The notes: a model not told the origin generated them from the letters alone. A stretch of 14,435 bases of DNA from Dehalococcoidia bacterium (GCA_007571275.1 RKRS01000046.1:1-14435), one strand, 5' to 3'. Counted from the first letter of the stretch, positions 6,934-14,120 are shown. Program-made: numbers and translations.

Positions 6934-7605
6934 ATGGCCGTCTTCCTCGAAGTCCGACACCGCATCAAGCCGATTACCAATACCGCCTTCGACCTGTTCG
7001 TCGATTTCTACGCAGAGACCGTCGTGCCGGCGATGGAGCGACACGGCATCGACCTGATCGGCGCCTGGAAAATGACCGGCGGCGAGATGGGCTGGGATCT
7101 CTCAATCCACCGCTACGAAAGTATGGCCCACGCCGAGCAGGCGCTCAACTCGCTCGGCCAGGACGCCGCGTTGTGGTCGGCTGTCGAGAAACTCAGAGGC
7201 CAGATCGAGATCGAGGAGATCACGAAGTTCGCCAATCGCGTCTCATACGGGACGGAAGCGCGACTGGAAGCGGCGCTCAACGCCAACCCCGATCAACCGC
7301 GCCAGTACATGCTGGCGGTTCTGCAAACCGCAACCGGCGGCCTGTTGCCCGCGATCGAGCGGATTGGCAATCTGGTCGACATGCTCGAACCGTCTGGCGC
7401 AATGCAGCTGGTCACCGCCTACGCTTCGCGCATCGGACGCACGGGCGAGTTGACCGACCTCTGGATCATGCCCGGCGGACCTGATGCGATGATGCAGTAC
7501 CGCGCCGGCGATCCGCTCGCCGACGTGATCGGCCCGCTACGCGAACACGCCCCGGAAGAGGCGATCTACTTCCTCAACCCACTGCCCTACTCAAAACTGC
7601 AGTAA
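6934..7605 (+). CDS. NIPSNAP family protein with two ferredoxin-like (dimeric alpha/beta barrel) domains, 223 aa
   Basis: The first half (residues about 1-105) begins FLEVRHRIKP and continues DFYAETVVPAMERHGIDLIGAWKM, then MGWDLSIHRYESMAHAEQAL. This is the usual layout of NIPSNAP domains, which form dimeric alpha/beta barrels. The second half (about 120-223) repeats this plan in weaker form: RQYMLAVLQTATG, ERIGNLV, then GELTDLWIMPGG. Biochemical roles of bacterial NIPSNAPs are mostly unknown; they often lie beside monooxygenase and catabolic genes, as here. A clear ribosome-binding site, GGGAG, lies about 6 nt before the ATG. It follows the LLM oxidoreductase on the same strand, suggesting one operon. 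Its stop is immediately followed by the repeat/GIY-YIG element. There is no signal peptide or transmembrane segment. Confidence 0.75.
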   Translation: MAVFLEVRHRIKPITNTAFDLFVDFYAETVVPAMERHGIDLIGAWKMTGGEMGWDLSIHRYESMAHAEQALNSLGQDAALWSAVEKLRGQIEIEEITKFANRVSYGTEARLEAALNANPDQPRQYMLAVLQTATGGLLPAIERIGNLVDMLEPSGAMQLVTAYASRIGRTGELTDLWIMPGGPDAMMQYRAGDPLADVIGPLREHAPEEAIYFLNPLPYSKLQ

Positions 7606-7610
7606 GCCAT

Positions 7611-7634
7611 CCTCGTTTCCGCGCAGGCAAAACG
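7611..7634 (+). repeat. Decayed outermost left hairpin unit
   Basis: CCTCGTTTCCGCGCAGGCAA followed by AACG aligns with the mirror unit at 8344-8370 and with the short-stem unit type, although several bases differ and the stem is broken. It begins 5 bp after the NIPSNAP stop codon. Confidence 0.4.
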
Positions 7635-7638
7635 CCCC

Positions 7639-7667
7639 TCCGTCATTCCTGCGAAAGCAGGAACCCA
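7639..7667 (+). repeat. REP-like hairpin unit, long-stem type (left copy 1)
   Basis: It contains TTCCTGCGAAAGCAGGAA at 7646-7663, a perfect 7-bp stem capped by the tetraloop GAAA, preceded by TCCGTCA and followed by CCCA. It is the same unit as 7804-7832 and the inverse of 8187-8215 and 8311-8339. Confidence 0.85.
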
Positions 7668-7681
7668 TACAGCGCGCCTAA

Positions 7682-7709
7682 TCCGCGTATCTGTATGAAC
7701 AGGAACCCA
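7682..7709 (+). repeat. Degenerate REP-like unit (left copy 2), no right-side partner
   Basis: The 3' half, ACAGGAACCCA, and the 5' TCCG match the long-stem unit. The 5' stem half is mutated (TATCTGTATG), so the hairpin is largely lost. It has no counterpart on the right side, where about 40 bp are missing relative to the left arm. Confidence 0.5.
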
Positions 7710-7738
7710 CACAACACATCCAAACCTGTGCTCACGCG

Positions 7739-7833
7739 CAAACAGAACACACTCAGCCCCCTCCCCGTCATGCCTGCGAAAGGCAGAGCGCTTTAATCAG
7801 TAATCCGTCGTTCCTGCGAAAGCAGGAACCCAT
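7739..7833 (+). repeat. Left 95-bp arm of the inverted repeat flanking the GIY-YIG gene
   Basis: This arm is the inverse complement of 8186-8280 at 93 of 95 positions. The two differences are 7749 (A, facing C at 8270) and 7772 (G, facing A at 8247). The arm contains a short-stem unit (about 7765-7791, TGCCTGCGAAAGGCAGAG) and a long-stem unit (7804-7832, with TTCCTGCGAAAGCAGGAA at 7811-7828), joined by CTTTAATCAGTAA. It ends 48 bp before the nuclease start codon. Confidence 0.95.
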
Positions 7834-7881
7834 ACGGCTTTTGATTAGCGGAGCACTCGTCTCACAACCTGGGCCTGCGCC

Positions 7882-8175
7882 ATGCACGAGAAGGTGCCCT
7901 GCGTTTACATCGTCGTGAGCAAACCTCACGGGACCCTGTACATCGGCGTCACCTCCAATCTGCCCCAGCGCGTCTGGCAGCACAAGCTCGGCGTGATTCC
8001 CGGTTTTGCATCCAGGCACAGCTGTGATCGTCTCGTCTGGTACCAGGTCTGCGAGGACATGGATCAGGCCATCAGGCGAGAAAAGCAGATGAAGAAGTGG
8101 AAGCGCCAGTGGAAAATTGAGTTGATTGAGCGTGAGAATCGGACCTGGCGAGATTTGTATGAGGAGTTGGCGTAA
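7882..8175 (+). CDS. GIY-YIG nuclease superfamily protein (single-domain, UPF0213/YhbQ-like), 97 aa
   Basis: A small stand-alone GIY-YIG domain. Seen: CVYIVVS (VYI at 8-10) and GTLYIGVTSNL (YIG at 20-22), which are the two strands that name the family. Then come QRVWQHK with Arg30 and His34, and REKQMKKWKRQWK with the metal-binding catalytic Glu67. All the key residues expected of an active enzyme are present, and the 97-residue length is normal for single-domain members. Family knowledge: the domain nicks or cleaves DNA with one divalent metal ion; single-domain members lack the DNA-binding domains of homing enzymes, and their cellular roles are largely unknown. The ATG is the only usable start, since the frame is closed by TAG at 7846-7848. 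No good ribosome-binding site is seen. The gene lies exactly between two inverted 95-bp repeat arms, so its DNA target may be those hairpins (inference). Confidence 0.9.
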   Translation: MHEKVPCVYIVVSKPHGTLYIGVTSNLPQRVWQHKLGVIPGFASRHSCDRLVWYQVCEDMDQAIRREKQMKKWKRQWKIELIERENRTWRDLYEELA

Positions 8176-8185
8176 GCAGGACGGC

Positions 8186-8280
8186 ATGGGTTCCTGCTTT
8201 CGCAGGAACGACGGATTACTGATTAAAGCGCTCTGCCTTTCGCAGGAATGACGGGGAGGGGGCTGAGTGCGTTCTGTTTG
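8186..8280 (-). repeat. Right 95-bp arm of the inverted repeat flanking the GIY-YIG gene
   Basis: Inverse complement of 7739-7833 with two mismatches. It starts 10 bp after the nuclease stop codon. The long-stem unit is at 8187-8215 (stem-loop 8191-8208) and the short-stem unit at about 8228-8254. The A at 8247 makes this short-stem unit slightly less well paired than its left counterpart, where G7772 restores a GCC/GGC pairing. Confidence 0.95.
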
Positions 8281-8310
8281 CACAAGCGCATGTGTTGAGG
8301 AGACGCCGTC

Positions 8311-8339
8311 GGGGTTTCTGCTTTCGCAGGAATGACGGA
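8311..8339 (-). repeat. REP-like hairpin unit, long-stem type (right outer copy)
   Basis: Read on the minus strand it is TCCGTCATTCCTGCGAAAGC followed by AGAAACCCC. It matches the left unit at 7639-7667 apart from a few changes near the 3' end. The stem is 5-6 bp plus flanking mismatches. It mirrors that unit across the nuclease gene. Confidence 0.8.
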
Positions 8340-8343
8340 TTAC

Positions 8344-8370
8344 GGCGCTGGGCCTTGTCAGGAACGATGG
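8344..8370 (-). repeat. Decayed outermost right hairpin unit
   Basis: On the minus strand it reads CCATCGTTCCTGACAAGGCC then CAGCGCC, a degenerate short-stem unit that mirrors 7611-7634. It ends 10 bp before the stop codon of the convergent M20 peptidase gene. Confidence 0.5.
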
Positions 8371-8380
8371 ATGAGAGGGC

Positions 8381-9697
8381 TTATGTGACCATGCGGCGTA
8401 CGATCTCGTAGGTCAGCTCGACGCCCATGTTGAGATTCTCGATGGTCATGTGCTCGTCGTTGCCGTGGAAGCCGGCTGCTTCCTCGGGACTGAGCAGGAC
8501 CGGGATAAATCCGTAGGCCGGGATGCCTTGCTGGCGGAGGAAGCGGTTGTCGGTCCCGCCGACGCATGTAGATGGCACGACGGTCGCGTCTTCCACCGCC
8601 TCGTTGACCACCGCCTCGATCGTCCGATACAGCTCGGTGTCCCAATCGACTTCGACCGGTTGCTCCTGATCCCAGCCTGAGAATTCGACCTCGATGCGAT
8701 CGTCGTCGATCACCGCCATGACCTGCCGCCGCCAGTCCTCACGATCCTGGCCGGGCAAGAGGCGGCAATCGATCACCGCCTCGGACTTGGCGGGGATCAC
8801 ATTCGCCTTGATGCCACTGTTGATCATGGTCACGTTCAACGTGTTGATGAACATCGCGTGCGTAGCCGGATGATCGATGATGTGCGCGGCCAGCTCATCA
8901 GCATCCTTCACCGGCGGGATGTGACCCTCCTCGATCAGTCGATCCAGCCAGACCTGGGTCGAGGGCGTGATCGTCACCGGACGCTCCCAGGCGGCCAGCT
9001 TCGAGAGCGCGTTGACCAGATGCACAGCGGAGTTGTCGTAATGCGGACGCGAGCCGTGTCCGGGCGTGCCGATCGAGGTCAGCTTGAGCCAACAGATGTC
9101 CTTCTCGTTGGTCGCGACCGAGAAGATGTTTGCTTCCTGGCCCATCAACTGGGTTGAGCCGGAACCGCCTTCGGAAAGCTCAAACTCCACATCGACCAGA
9201 TCGGGGCGATTCTTGCACAGCCACTCCATGCCCCAGACCGAACCCGCTTCTTCATCGGGCACACCGCAGAAGACGAGATCACGAGTCAGCGGCACATCGT
9301 TGCGCTTGAGCAGCAGCATGGTCATCAGGTGCATGATGCCGCAGCCCTTCATGTCAACCGCGCCGCGTCCGTAGACCTTGCCGTCCTCGATCTGACCCTC
9401 GAAGGCCGGCTTGGTCCAATAGTCCTCTTCGACCGGCACGACATCGGTGTGGTTGCAGAGCATCATCGCTCGCTTCGAGCCGTCGCCGCGTAACCAGGCG
9501 AAGATCGCTTCGCGTTCGGGCTGAATCTCGACGTACTCGACTTCCATTCCCGCCTCGGCCAGGATGCCGCCCAACCACCGCGCCGCAGGTTTCTCATTGC
9601 CCGGCGGGTTGGTGGTGTCAATCTGGAGATACCTGACGAAGTAGTCGAGCGCCTCGTCGAAAGTCGCTTGCCAGTTGATCATTTCGGTTGCCGCCAT
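8381..9697 (-). CDS. M20-family metallopeptidase (carboxypeptidase/ArgE-DapE-like), 438 aa
   Basis: A cytosolic di-zinc (or similar metal) amidohydrolase of the M20 family that removes C-terminal residues or deacylates amino-acid conjugates; the true substrate is not predictable. The metal and catalytic residues are visible: His83 and Asp85 in CNHTDVVP, bridging Asp115 in GRGAVDMKG, the Glu149-Glu150 pair in GVPDEEAG, a further acidic ligand near ELSEGG (173-176) and His411 in FHGNDEHM. The dimerisation domain lies about 195-310, with GTPGHGSRPH and the ANVIPAKSEAVIDCR block. The frame is open to 9727, but I chose the ATG at 9697: it follows AGGAG with a 7-nt spacer, while the upstream ATG has none. 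It is divergent from the helicase gene (91 bp apart) and convergent with the repeat element. Confidence 0.92.
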   Translation of the reverse strand: MAATEMINWQATFDEALDYFVRYLQIDTTNPPGNEKPAARWLGGILAEAGMEVEYVEIQPEREAIFAWLRGDGSKRAMMLCNHTDVVPVEEDYWTKPAFEGQIEDGKVYGRGAVDMKGCGIMHLMTMLLLKRNDVPLTRDLVFCGVPDEEAGSVWGMEWLCKNRPDLVDVEFELSEGGSGSTQLMGQEANIFSVATNEKDICWLKLTSIGTPGHGSRPHYDNSAVHLVNALSKLAAWERPVTITPSTQVWLDRLIEEGHIPPVKDADELAAHIIDHPATHAMFINTLNVTMINSGIKANVIPAKSEAVIDCRLLPGQDREDWRRQVMAVIDDDRIEVEFSGWDQEQPVEVDWDTELYRTIEAVVNEAVEDATVVPSTCVGGTDNRFLRQQGIPAYGFIPVLLSPEEAAGFHGNDEHMTIENLNMGVELTYEIVRRMVT

Positions 9698-9754
9698 GCC
9701 GATGCTCCTGTCATGCCGCGACGTCATCGTGGTTCAGGTTAACTCTCAGCCGCC

Positions 9755-9779
9755 TATTATCATGCGTTTCCGCTACGAT
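9755..9779 (+). promoter_or_regulatory. Candidate -10 elements upstream of the lhr helicase gene
   Basis: TATTAT at 9755-9760 and TACGAT at 9774-9779 both resemble sigma-70 -10 boxes, in an AT-richer patch of a GC-rich window. No convincing -35 box accompanies either. TACGAT would place transcription starts within a few bases of the ATG at 9789, giving a leaderless or nearly leaderless mRNA. This would fit the absence of a Shine-Dalgarno sequence there. Confidence 0.3.
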
Positions 9780-9788
9780 ACTGAACAT

Positions 9789-12700
9789 ATGAGCCAGACA
9801 GCCACTGCCAGTCGCACGCTCGACGCTTTCCATCCGACTGTGAAGGACTGGTTCGTTGGGCGCTTTGGCGGGCCGACATTCGCCCAGGAGGACGGCTGGC
9901 CCGCGATTCGCTCTGGCGAAGACTGTCTGATCGCCGCTCCGACCGGCTCGGGCAAGACGCTGACCGCCTTTCTGGCCGGGATCGACGAGCTGATTCGCGA
10001 GGGAGAGGCGTCTGGCGGCGAGCTCCCGGATGAAGTGCGCATCCTCTATATCTCGCCGCTCAAGGCGCTCTCCAACGACATCCGCCGCAACCTCGAGGAG
10101 CCGCTGACAGAAATCCGCCAACTCGCCGACGAACGTGGCGTCGCTCTGCCGCGCATCCGCATGGGCCTGCGCACTGGCGACACTACCCAGGCTGAGCGAC
10201 GCGCCATAATCAAGCGACCCCCGCACATATTGATCACTACGCCCGAGTCGCTCTACCTGATGCTGACCGCCAGGCAGTCGCGGGAGATTCTGCGCACCGT
10301 GCGGACGGTGATCCTGGACGAGATCCATGCTGTCGTGCGTGACAAGCGTGGTTCGCATCTGGCGCTGACGCTGGCGCGACTCGATCATGTCGCCGAGCGA
10401 CGCCCGACACGGATCGGTCTCTCCGCCACCCAGAAACCAATGACGGAGATCGCCGCCTTCCTGACCGGGCTCGACTCGTCGGCGCAGCCACTGCCCTGTC
10501 GCATCCTCGACCTGGGACATCGACGCGAGCTCACACTGTGGCTCGAGACGACCGATGTTCCGCTGCAGTCGCTCGCCACGCACGAGCATTGGGCCTCGGT
10601 CTATGACCGTCTGGCCGAGCTGATCCTGCAGCATCGCACCACGCTGATCTTCGTCAACCGTCGCTCACTGGCTGAACGCGTCGCGCACGAGCTCGGCAGC
10701 CGCGTCGGCAAGGAGCATGTCTCTGGCCATCACGGTTCGCTCTCCAAGGAGCGGCGTCATGTGATGGAGCAGCGGCTCAAGAGCGGCGACCTCAAGGCGG
10801 TCGTGGCCACGGCGTCGCTCGAGCTGGGGATCGACATCGGTTCGGTCGATCTCGTCTGCCAGATCGGCTCTCCACGCCGTATCGCGACCTTCCTGCAGCG
10901 CGTCGGACGTTCCGGACACGCGCTCGGACGCATACCGCACGGGGCGCTGATTCCTACCTCGCTGGATGAGCTGATCGAGTGCGCGGCCATGGTCCGTGCG
11001 GTTGAACGCGGCGACCTCGATCGCATCTGTCAGCCACAAGCGCCGACTGAGGTTCTCGCCCAACAGATCGTCGCTGAAGCGGCTTCCGAGGAAGACTGGG
11101 GCGAGGATGACCTCTACCAGCTGATGCGCCGCGCCGCGCCATACGCCGCACTGGAACGCGCCGTCTACGACGACATCCTCGACATGCTCGCGACCGGCGT
11201 CGGTGAGGGCGGCGGTCGTTCGCAACCGCTGCTCCACCGCGACCGTATCAATGGTCGGGTCAGGCCTCGCCGAGCCGCGCGCATGACCGCGATCCTCAAC
11301 GGCGGCACGATCCCCGAGACTGGCGACTACCGCGTGATCAAGGAGCCTGAGGGCGCATTCATTGGCACGGTCAACGAGGACTTCGCCATCGAGACCGCCA
11401 GCGGCGACATCTTCCTGCTGGGCAGCACCTCCTGGCGGATTCGACGGGTGGAAAACAAAGGCATCGTCCGCGTCGAGGACGCGCACGGCGCGCCGCCCAC
11501 GATCCCCTTCTGGCTCGGCGAGGCGCCCGGTCGCAGCAGGGAACTCTCGACCGCGGTCGGTGAGCTACGCCGCGACATCGCCCGACTGGCCGACGATGTC
11601 GAATCGGCGGTGAACCTGCTTCAGCGCGAGTGTCGGATGACGTCCGTCGCCGCCGAACAGGTCGTCGAATATCTGGGCGAAGCGCAGGACGCGCTCCAGG
11701 TCATGCCTTCCGATACCGACGTGGTCTTCGAGCGCTTCTTCGACGAAGCTGGCGGCCAACAGCTGGTCGTGCATGCGCCGTTCGGTTCAGGGGTCAATCG
11801 CGCCTGGGGATTGGCGCTCCGCAAGCGATTCTGTGTGCGCTTTGACTTCGAGCTCCAGGCCGCCGCCAACGAAGAGGGCGTCATTCTCTCGCTCGGACCG
11901 TCGCAGTCCTTCCCGCTGGAGGAGGCGTTCGACTACCTCAAGGCCAACAACGCCGAGCAGTCGCTGCGCCAGGCGGTGCTCTACGCGCCGTTCTGGAACA
12001 CGCGCTGGCGCTGGGCGGCGACCCGCGCGCTGGCAGTCCCCCGACGCCGTGGCGGTCGTGAAGTGCCGCCCTATCTGCAGCGGATGATCGCCGACGACCT
12101 GCTCGCCGCCGTCTTCCCGGCCCAGGTTGGTTGTCAGGAAAACCTTGCCGGCCCGCTGGAAGTACCCGACCACCCGCTGATCGCGCAGACGATGGATGAC
12201 TGCCTGCACGAAGCGGTCGATACGGACGGCCTGATCGAGGTCCTGCAACGGATTGAGCGGGGTGAGATTCATCTGCACGCACGCGACACGACCACGCCAT
12301 CGGGGATGGCCCAGAGCATCATCAACGTCAATCCGTTCGGCTTCCTCGATGACGCGCCGCTGGAGGAGCGTCGCACCCGCGCCGTGATGACCCGTCGCAC
12401 CCTGCCCAACGAGCAGCGCGACCTGGGCAAACTCGACCTCGACGCCATCGTTCGCGTCCAGGAAGAAGCCTTCCCACCGATCCGCAGTGTGGACGAGCTA
12501 CATGAGCTGCTGATGTCGGTGATTGCGCTGCGTGTAGATCAGCTGGCCGCCATCTCGCCGGTCCTGACCGAATCGGACGTGCACGCCAGGCTCGCAGAGC
12601 TACGCGGACAGGGTCGAGCCGCCAGCGCGAGTGGGCCAGGCGGCAATATCTGGTTCGCCGCCGAACAGCTGGAGTCGATTCGCCTGCTCTTCCCCGACCA

Positions 12701-14120
12701 TGCCGTCGATCCGACGTTCACGGCGCCGGAGTCGGCGCTGATCCTGCCAACAGACCGAGAGGACGCGCGGCTGAGGCTGGTGCGCGGGCATCTGGAAATC
12801 TCCGGGCCGATCACCGCCGATCAGCTGTCCCAGCGCTGCGGCCTCCAGGCGCAGGACGCCACCTACGGACTTGCGCAACTTGAGGCCTACGGCGAGATCA
12901 TGCGTGGCCAGTTCACGCCAACGCTGACGCCTGACGACGCGGAGGAGTACTGCGATCGCCGCCTGCTGGCGCGCATCCACCGCTACACGATCGCGCGGCT
13001 GCGAGCCGAGATCGAGCCGGTCACCGTTCAGCACTACCTCCGCTTCCTGCTGCGCTGGCAGCATCTGACGACCGATACCCGGCTGTCGGGCAAGGCCGGC
13101 GTGCGTGCGGTGATCGAGCAACTGCAGGGCTTCGAAGCGCCCGCCGCCGCCTGGGAACGCGATCTGATCGCGCCGCGGGTCTCGGATTACCGCGAAGCCT
13201 GGCTCGACGAACTCTGCCTGGCCGGCGACATCGCCTGGGCGCGTCTCACGCCTCGCTCGGCCCGTCGCGCGCCGACCAAGACGACGCCAATCGCACTCGC
13301 GCTGCGCCGCGACTTCCGCTCACTGCTCGGCGCTGTCCGACGCCCTGCGCCGATACCAGCCGCTCGTGGCCGCTCCGCGCCTGAACTTCCGCCGGATGTC
13401 GCCGAGCACGTGATCGCCGAAGGCGGCGCGGCCAGCCAGATTCTGCGCCTGCTCAACGATCGCGGCGCGCTGTTCTTCGACGAGCTGGTCGACGGTACCC
13501 GCCGTATCGCCACGGATGTGGAGGGCGGCCTGCGCGAGCTGGTCGCCAGCGGACTCGCCCACGCCGACGGGTTTCAGGGACTGCGACAGCTAATCCGACC
13601 GAACCGCAAGTCGCGGCGGCCTCGCTACGGTGGCGGCGGCGTCTTTATCGGCGAAGGTCCGGCAGGTCGCTGGGCCGCTCTGCCGGCAGTGGTGGACGGC
13701 TCATCCGATCCGATGCAAGCCGATGAGGTCGCAGAACGCATCGCCAGAATCCTGTTACAGCGCTACGGCGTCGTCTCACGCGAGCTGGCGACTCGAGAGA
13801 GCTTGACACTCCAGTGGCGAGACGTGCTGCGCGCCCTGCGTCGTCTCGAGGCGCGCGGCGACATCCGCGGCGGGCGGTTCATTCAAGGTCTGCTGGGCGA
13901 GCAGTTCGCTCTACCCGCCGCCATCGATCAATTACGCGCCATGCGACGCCGCGCGACCAGCGGGGAACAGGTCAGTATCGCCACCAGCGATCCCTGCAAT
14001 CTGCTCGGCATCCTCTTGCCCGGCCAGAAGGCGCCCTCGAGGCTGGGCGCCAAACTCACCCTGGTCGACGGCGTCCCGCTGGAGCCGACTGAAACCGCAG
14101 CGCTCGCCGCCGCAGACTAG
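9789..14120 (+). CDS. lhr: Lhr-type DEAD/DEAH superfamily 2 DNA helicase, full-length form, 1443 aa
   Basis: Large ATP-dependent 3'-5' helicase implicated in DNA repair and genome maintenance in bacteria and archaea. Motifs in order: Walker A APTGSGKT with Lys56 (50-57), ISPLKAL (motif Ia, about 88-94), TPESL (151-155), DEIH (Walker B, 177-180), SAT (212-214), IFVNRR (287-292), ATASLELGIDIG (motif V, 340-351) and QRVGRSGH (motif VI, 370-377). The Lhr-specific barrel domain (GDYRVIKEPEGAFIGTVNED onward, about residue 512) follows. Beyond about 890 a long C-terminal region shows winged-helix-like segments, as in full-length Lhr (about 1500 aa) rather than Lhr-Core alone. The frame is open to 9675, which would overlap the divergent peptidase. 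MSQTATASRTLDAFHP from 9789 is the family-like start. It has no evident Shine-Dalgarno. It overlaps the next gene by stop codons. Confidence 0.95.
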   Translation: MSQTATASRTLDAFHPTVKDWFVGRFGGPTFAQEDGWPAIRSGEDCLIAAPTGSGKTLTAFLAGIDELIREGEASGGELPDEVRILYISPLKALSNDIRRNLEEPLTEIRQLADERGVALPRIRMGLRTGDTTQAERRAIIKRPPHILITTPESLYLMLTARQSREILRTVRTVILDEIHAVVRDKRGSHLALTLARLDHVAERRPTRIGLSATQKPMTEIAAFLTGLDSSAQPLPCRILDLGHRRELTLWLETTDVPLQSLATHEHWASVYDRLAELILQHRTTLIFVNRRSLAERVAHELGSRVGKEHVSGHHGSLSKERRHVMEQRLKSGDLKAVVATASLELGIDIGSVDLVCQIGSPRRIATFLQRVGRSGHALGRIPHGALIPTSLDELIECAAMVRAVERGDLDRICQPQAPTEVLAQQIVAEAASEEDWGEDDLYQLMRRAAPYAALERAVYDDILDMLATGVGEGGGRSQPLLHRDRINGRVRPRRAARMTAILNGGTIPETGDYRVIKEPEGAFIGTVNEDFAIETASGDIFLLGSTSWRIRRVENKGIVRVEDAHGAPPTIPFWLGEAPGRSRELSTAVGELRRDIARLADDVESAVNLLQRECRMTSVAAEQVVEYLGEAQDALQVMPSDTDVVFERFFDEAGGQQLVVHAPFGSGVNRAWGLALRKRFCVRFDFELQAAANEEGVILSLGPSQSFPLEEAFDYLKANNAEQSLRQAVLYAPFWNTRWRWAATRALAVPRRRGGREVPPYLQRMIADDLLAAVFPAQVGCQENLAGPLEVPDHPLIAQTMDDCLHEAVDTDGLIEVLQRIERGEIHLHARDTTTPSGMAQSIINVNPFGFLDDAPLEERRTRAVMTRRTLPNEQRDLGKLDLDAIVRVQEEAFPPIRSVDELHELLMSVIALRVDQLAAISPVLTESDVHARLAELRGQGRAASASGPGGNIWFAAEQLESIRLLFPDHAVDPTFTAPESALILPTDREDARLRLVRGHLEISGPITADQLSQRCGLQAQDATYGLAQLEAYGEIMRGQFTPTLTPDDAEEYCDRRLLARIHRYTIARLRAEIEPVTVQHYLRFLLRWQHLTTDTRLSGKAGVRAVIEQLQGFEAPAAAWERDLIAPRVSDYREAWLDELCLAGDIAWARLTPRSARRAPTKTTPIALALRRDFRSLLGAVRRPAPIPAARGRSAPELPPDVAEHVIAEGGAASQILRLLNDRGALFFDELVDGTRRIATDVEGGLRELVASGLAHADGFQGLRQLIRPNRKSRRPRYGGGGVFIGEGPAGRWAALPAVVDGSSDPMQADEVAERIARILLQRYGVVSRELATRESLTLQWRDVLRALRRLEARGDIRGGRFIQGLLGEQFALPAAIDQLRAMRRRATSGEQVSIATSDPCNLLGILLPGQKAPSRLGAKLTLVDGVPLEPTETAALAAAD

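Larger units (their letters stand above)
7611..8370. mobile_element. Putative REP-like/GIY-YIG element: nuclease gene inside a long interrupted inverted repeat
   Basis: Almost the whole interval between two convergent genes is one symmetric structure. The left side carries hairpin units at 7611-7634, 7639-7667, 7682-7709, 7765-7791 and 7804-7832, all in one orientation. The right side carries units at 8187-8215, 8228-8254, 8311-8339 and 8344-8370 in the opposite orientation and mirror order. A GIY-YIG gene (7882-8175) occupies the centre. The innermost 95 bp on each side are 93/95 identical. Unit types alternate symmetrically (short-stem type with AGGCAGAGCGC, then long-stem type ending in GGAACCCA). 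One left-side unit, 7682-7709, has no partner on the right. I see no transposase and no obvious target-site duplication. Calling it mobile is inference from architecture. Confidence 0.6.

Noticed and set aside
7768..8283. 171-codon minus-strand ORF across the GIY-YIG gene and both repeat arms
   Set aside because: Its ends are translations of the repeat arms (for example NPSFLRKQEP, a typical spurious peptide from such repeats) and its centre is antisense to a clear GIY-YIG domain.
7639..8339. Possible CRISPR array from the repeated hairpin units
   Set aside because: Unit spacing is irregular, the units are in opposite orientations on the two sides, the intervening sequence is itself repeated, and no cas gene is present.
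7606..8380. Target-site duplication at the element borders
   Set aside because: The outermost units are decayed and run close to both neighbouring stop codons; no convincing short direct repeat could be identified.
9711..11486. Long minus-strand ORFs (307 and 273 codons) inside the helicase gene
   Set aside because: They are antisense shadows of conserved helicase motifs and lack family-like sequence.
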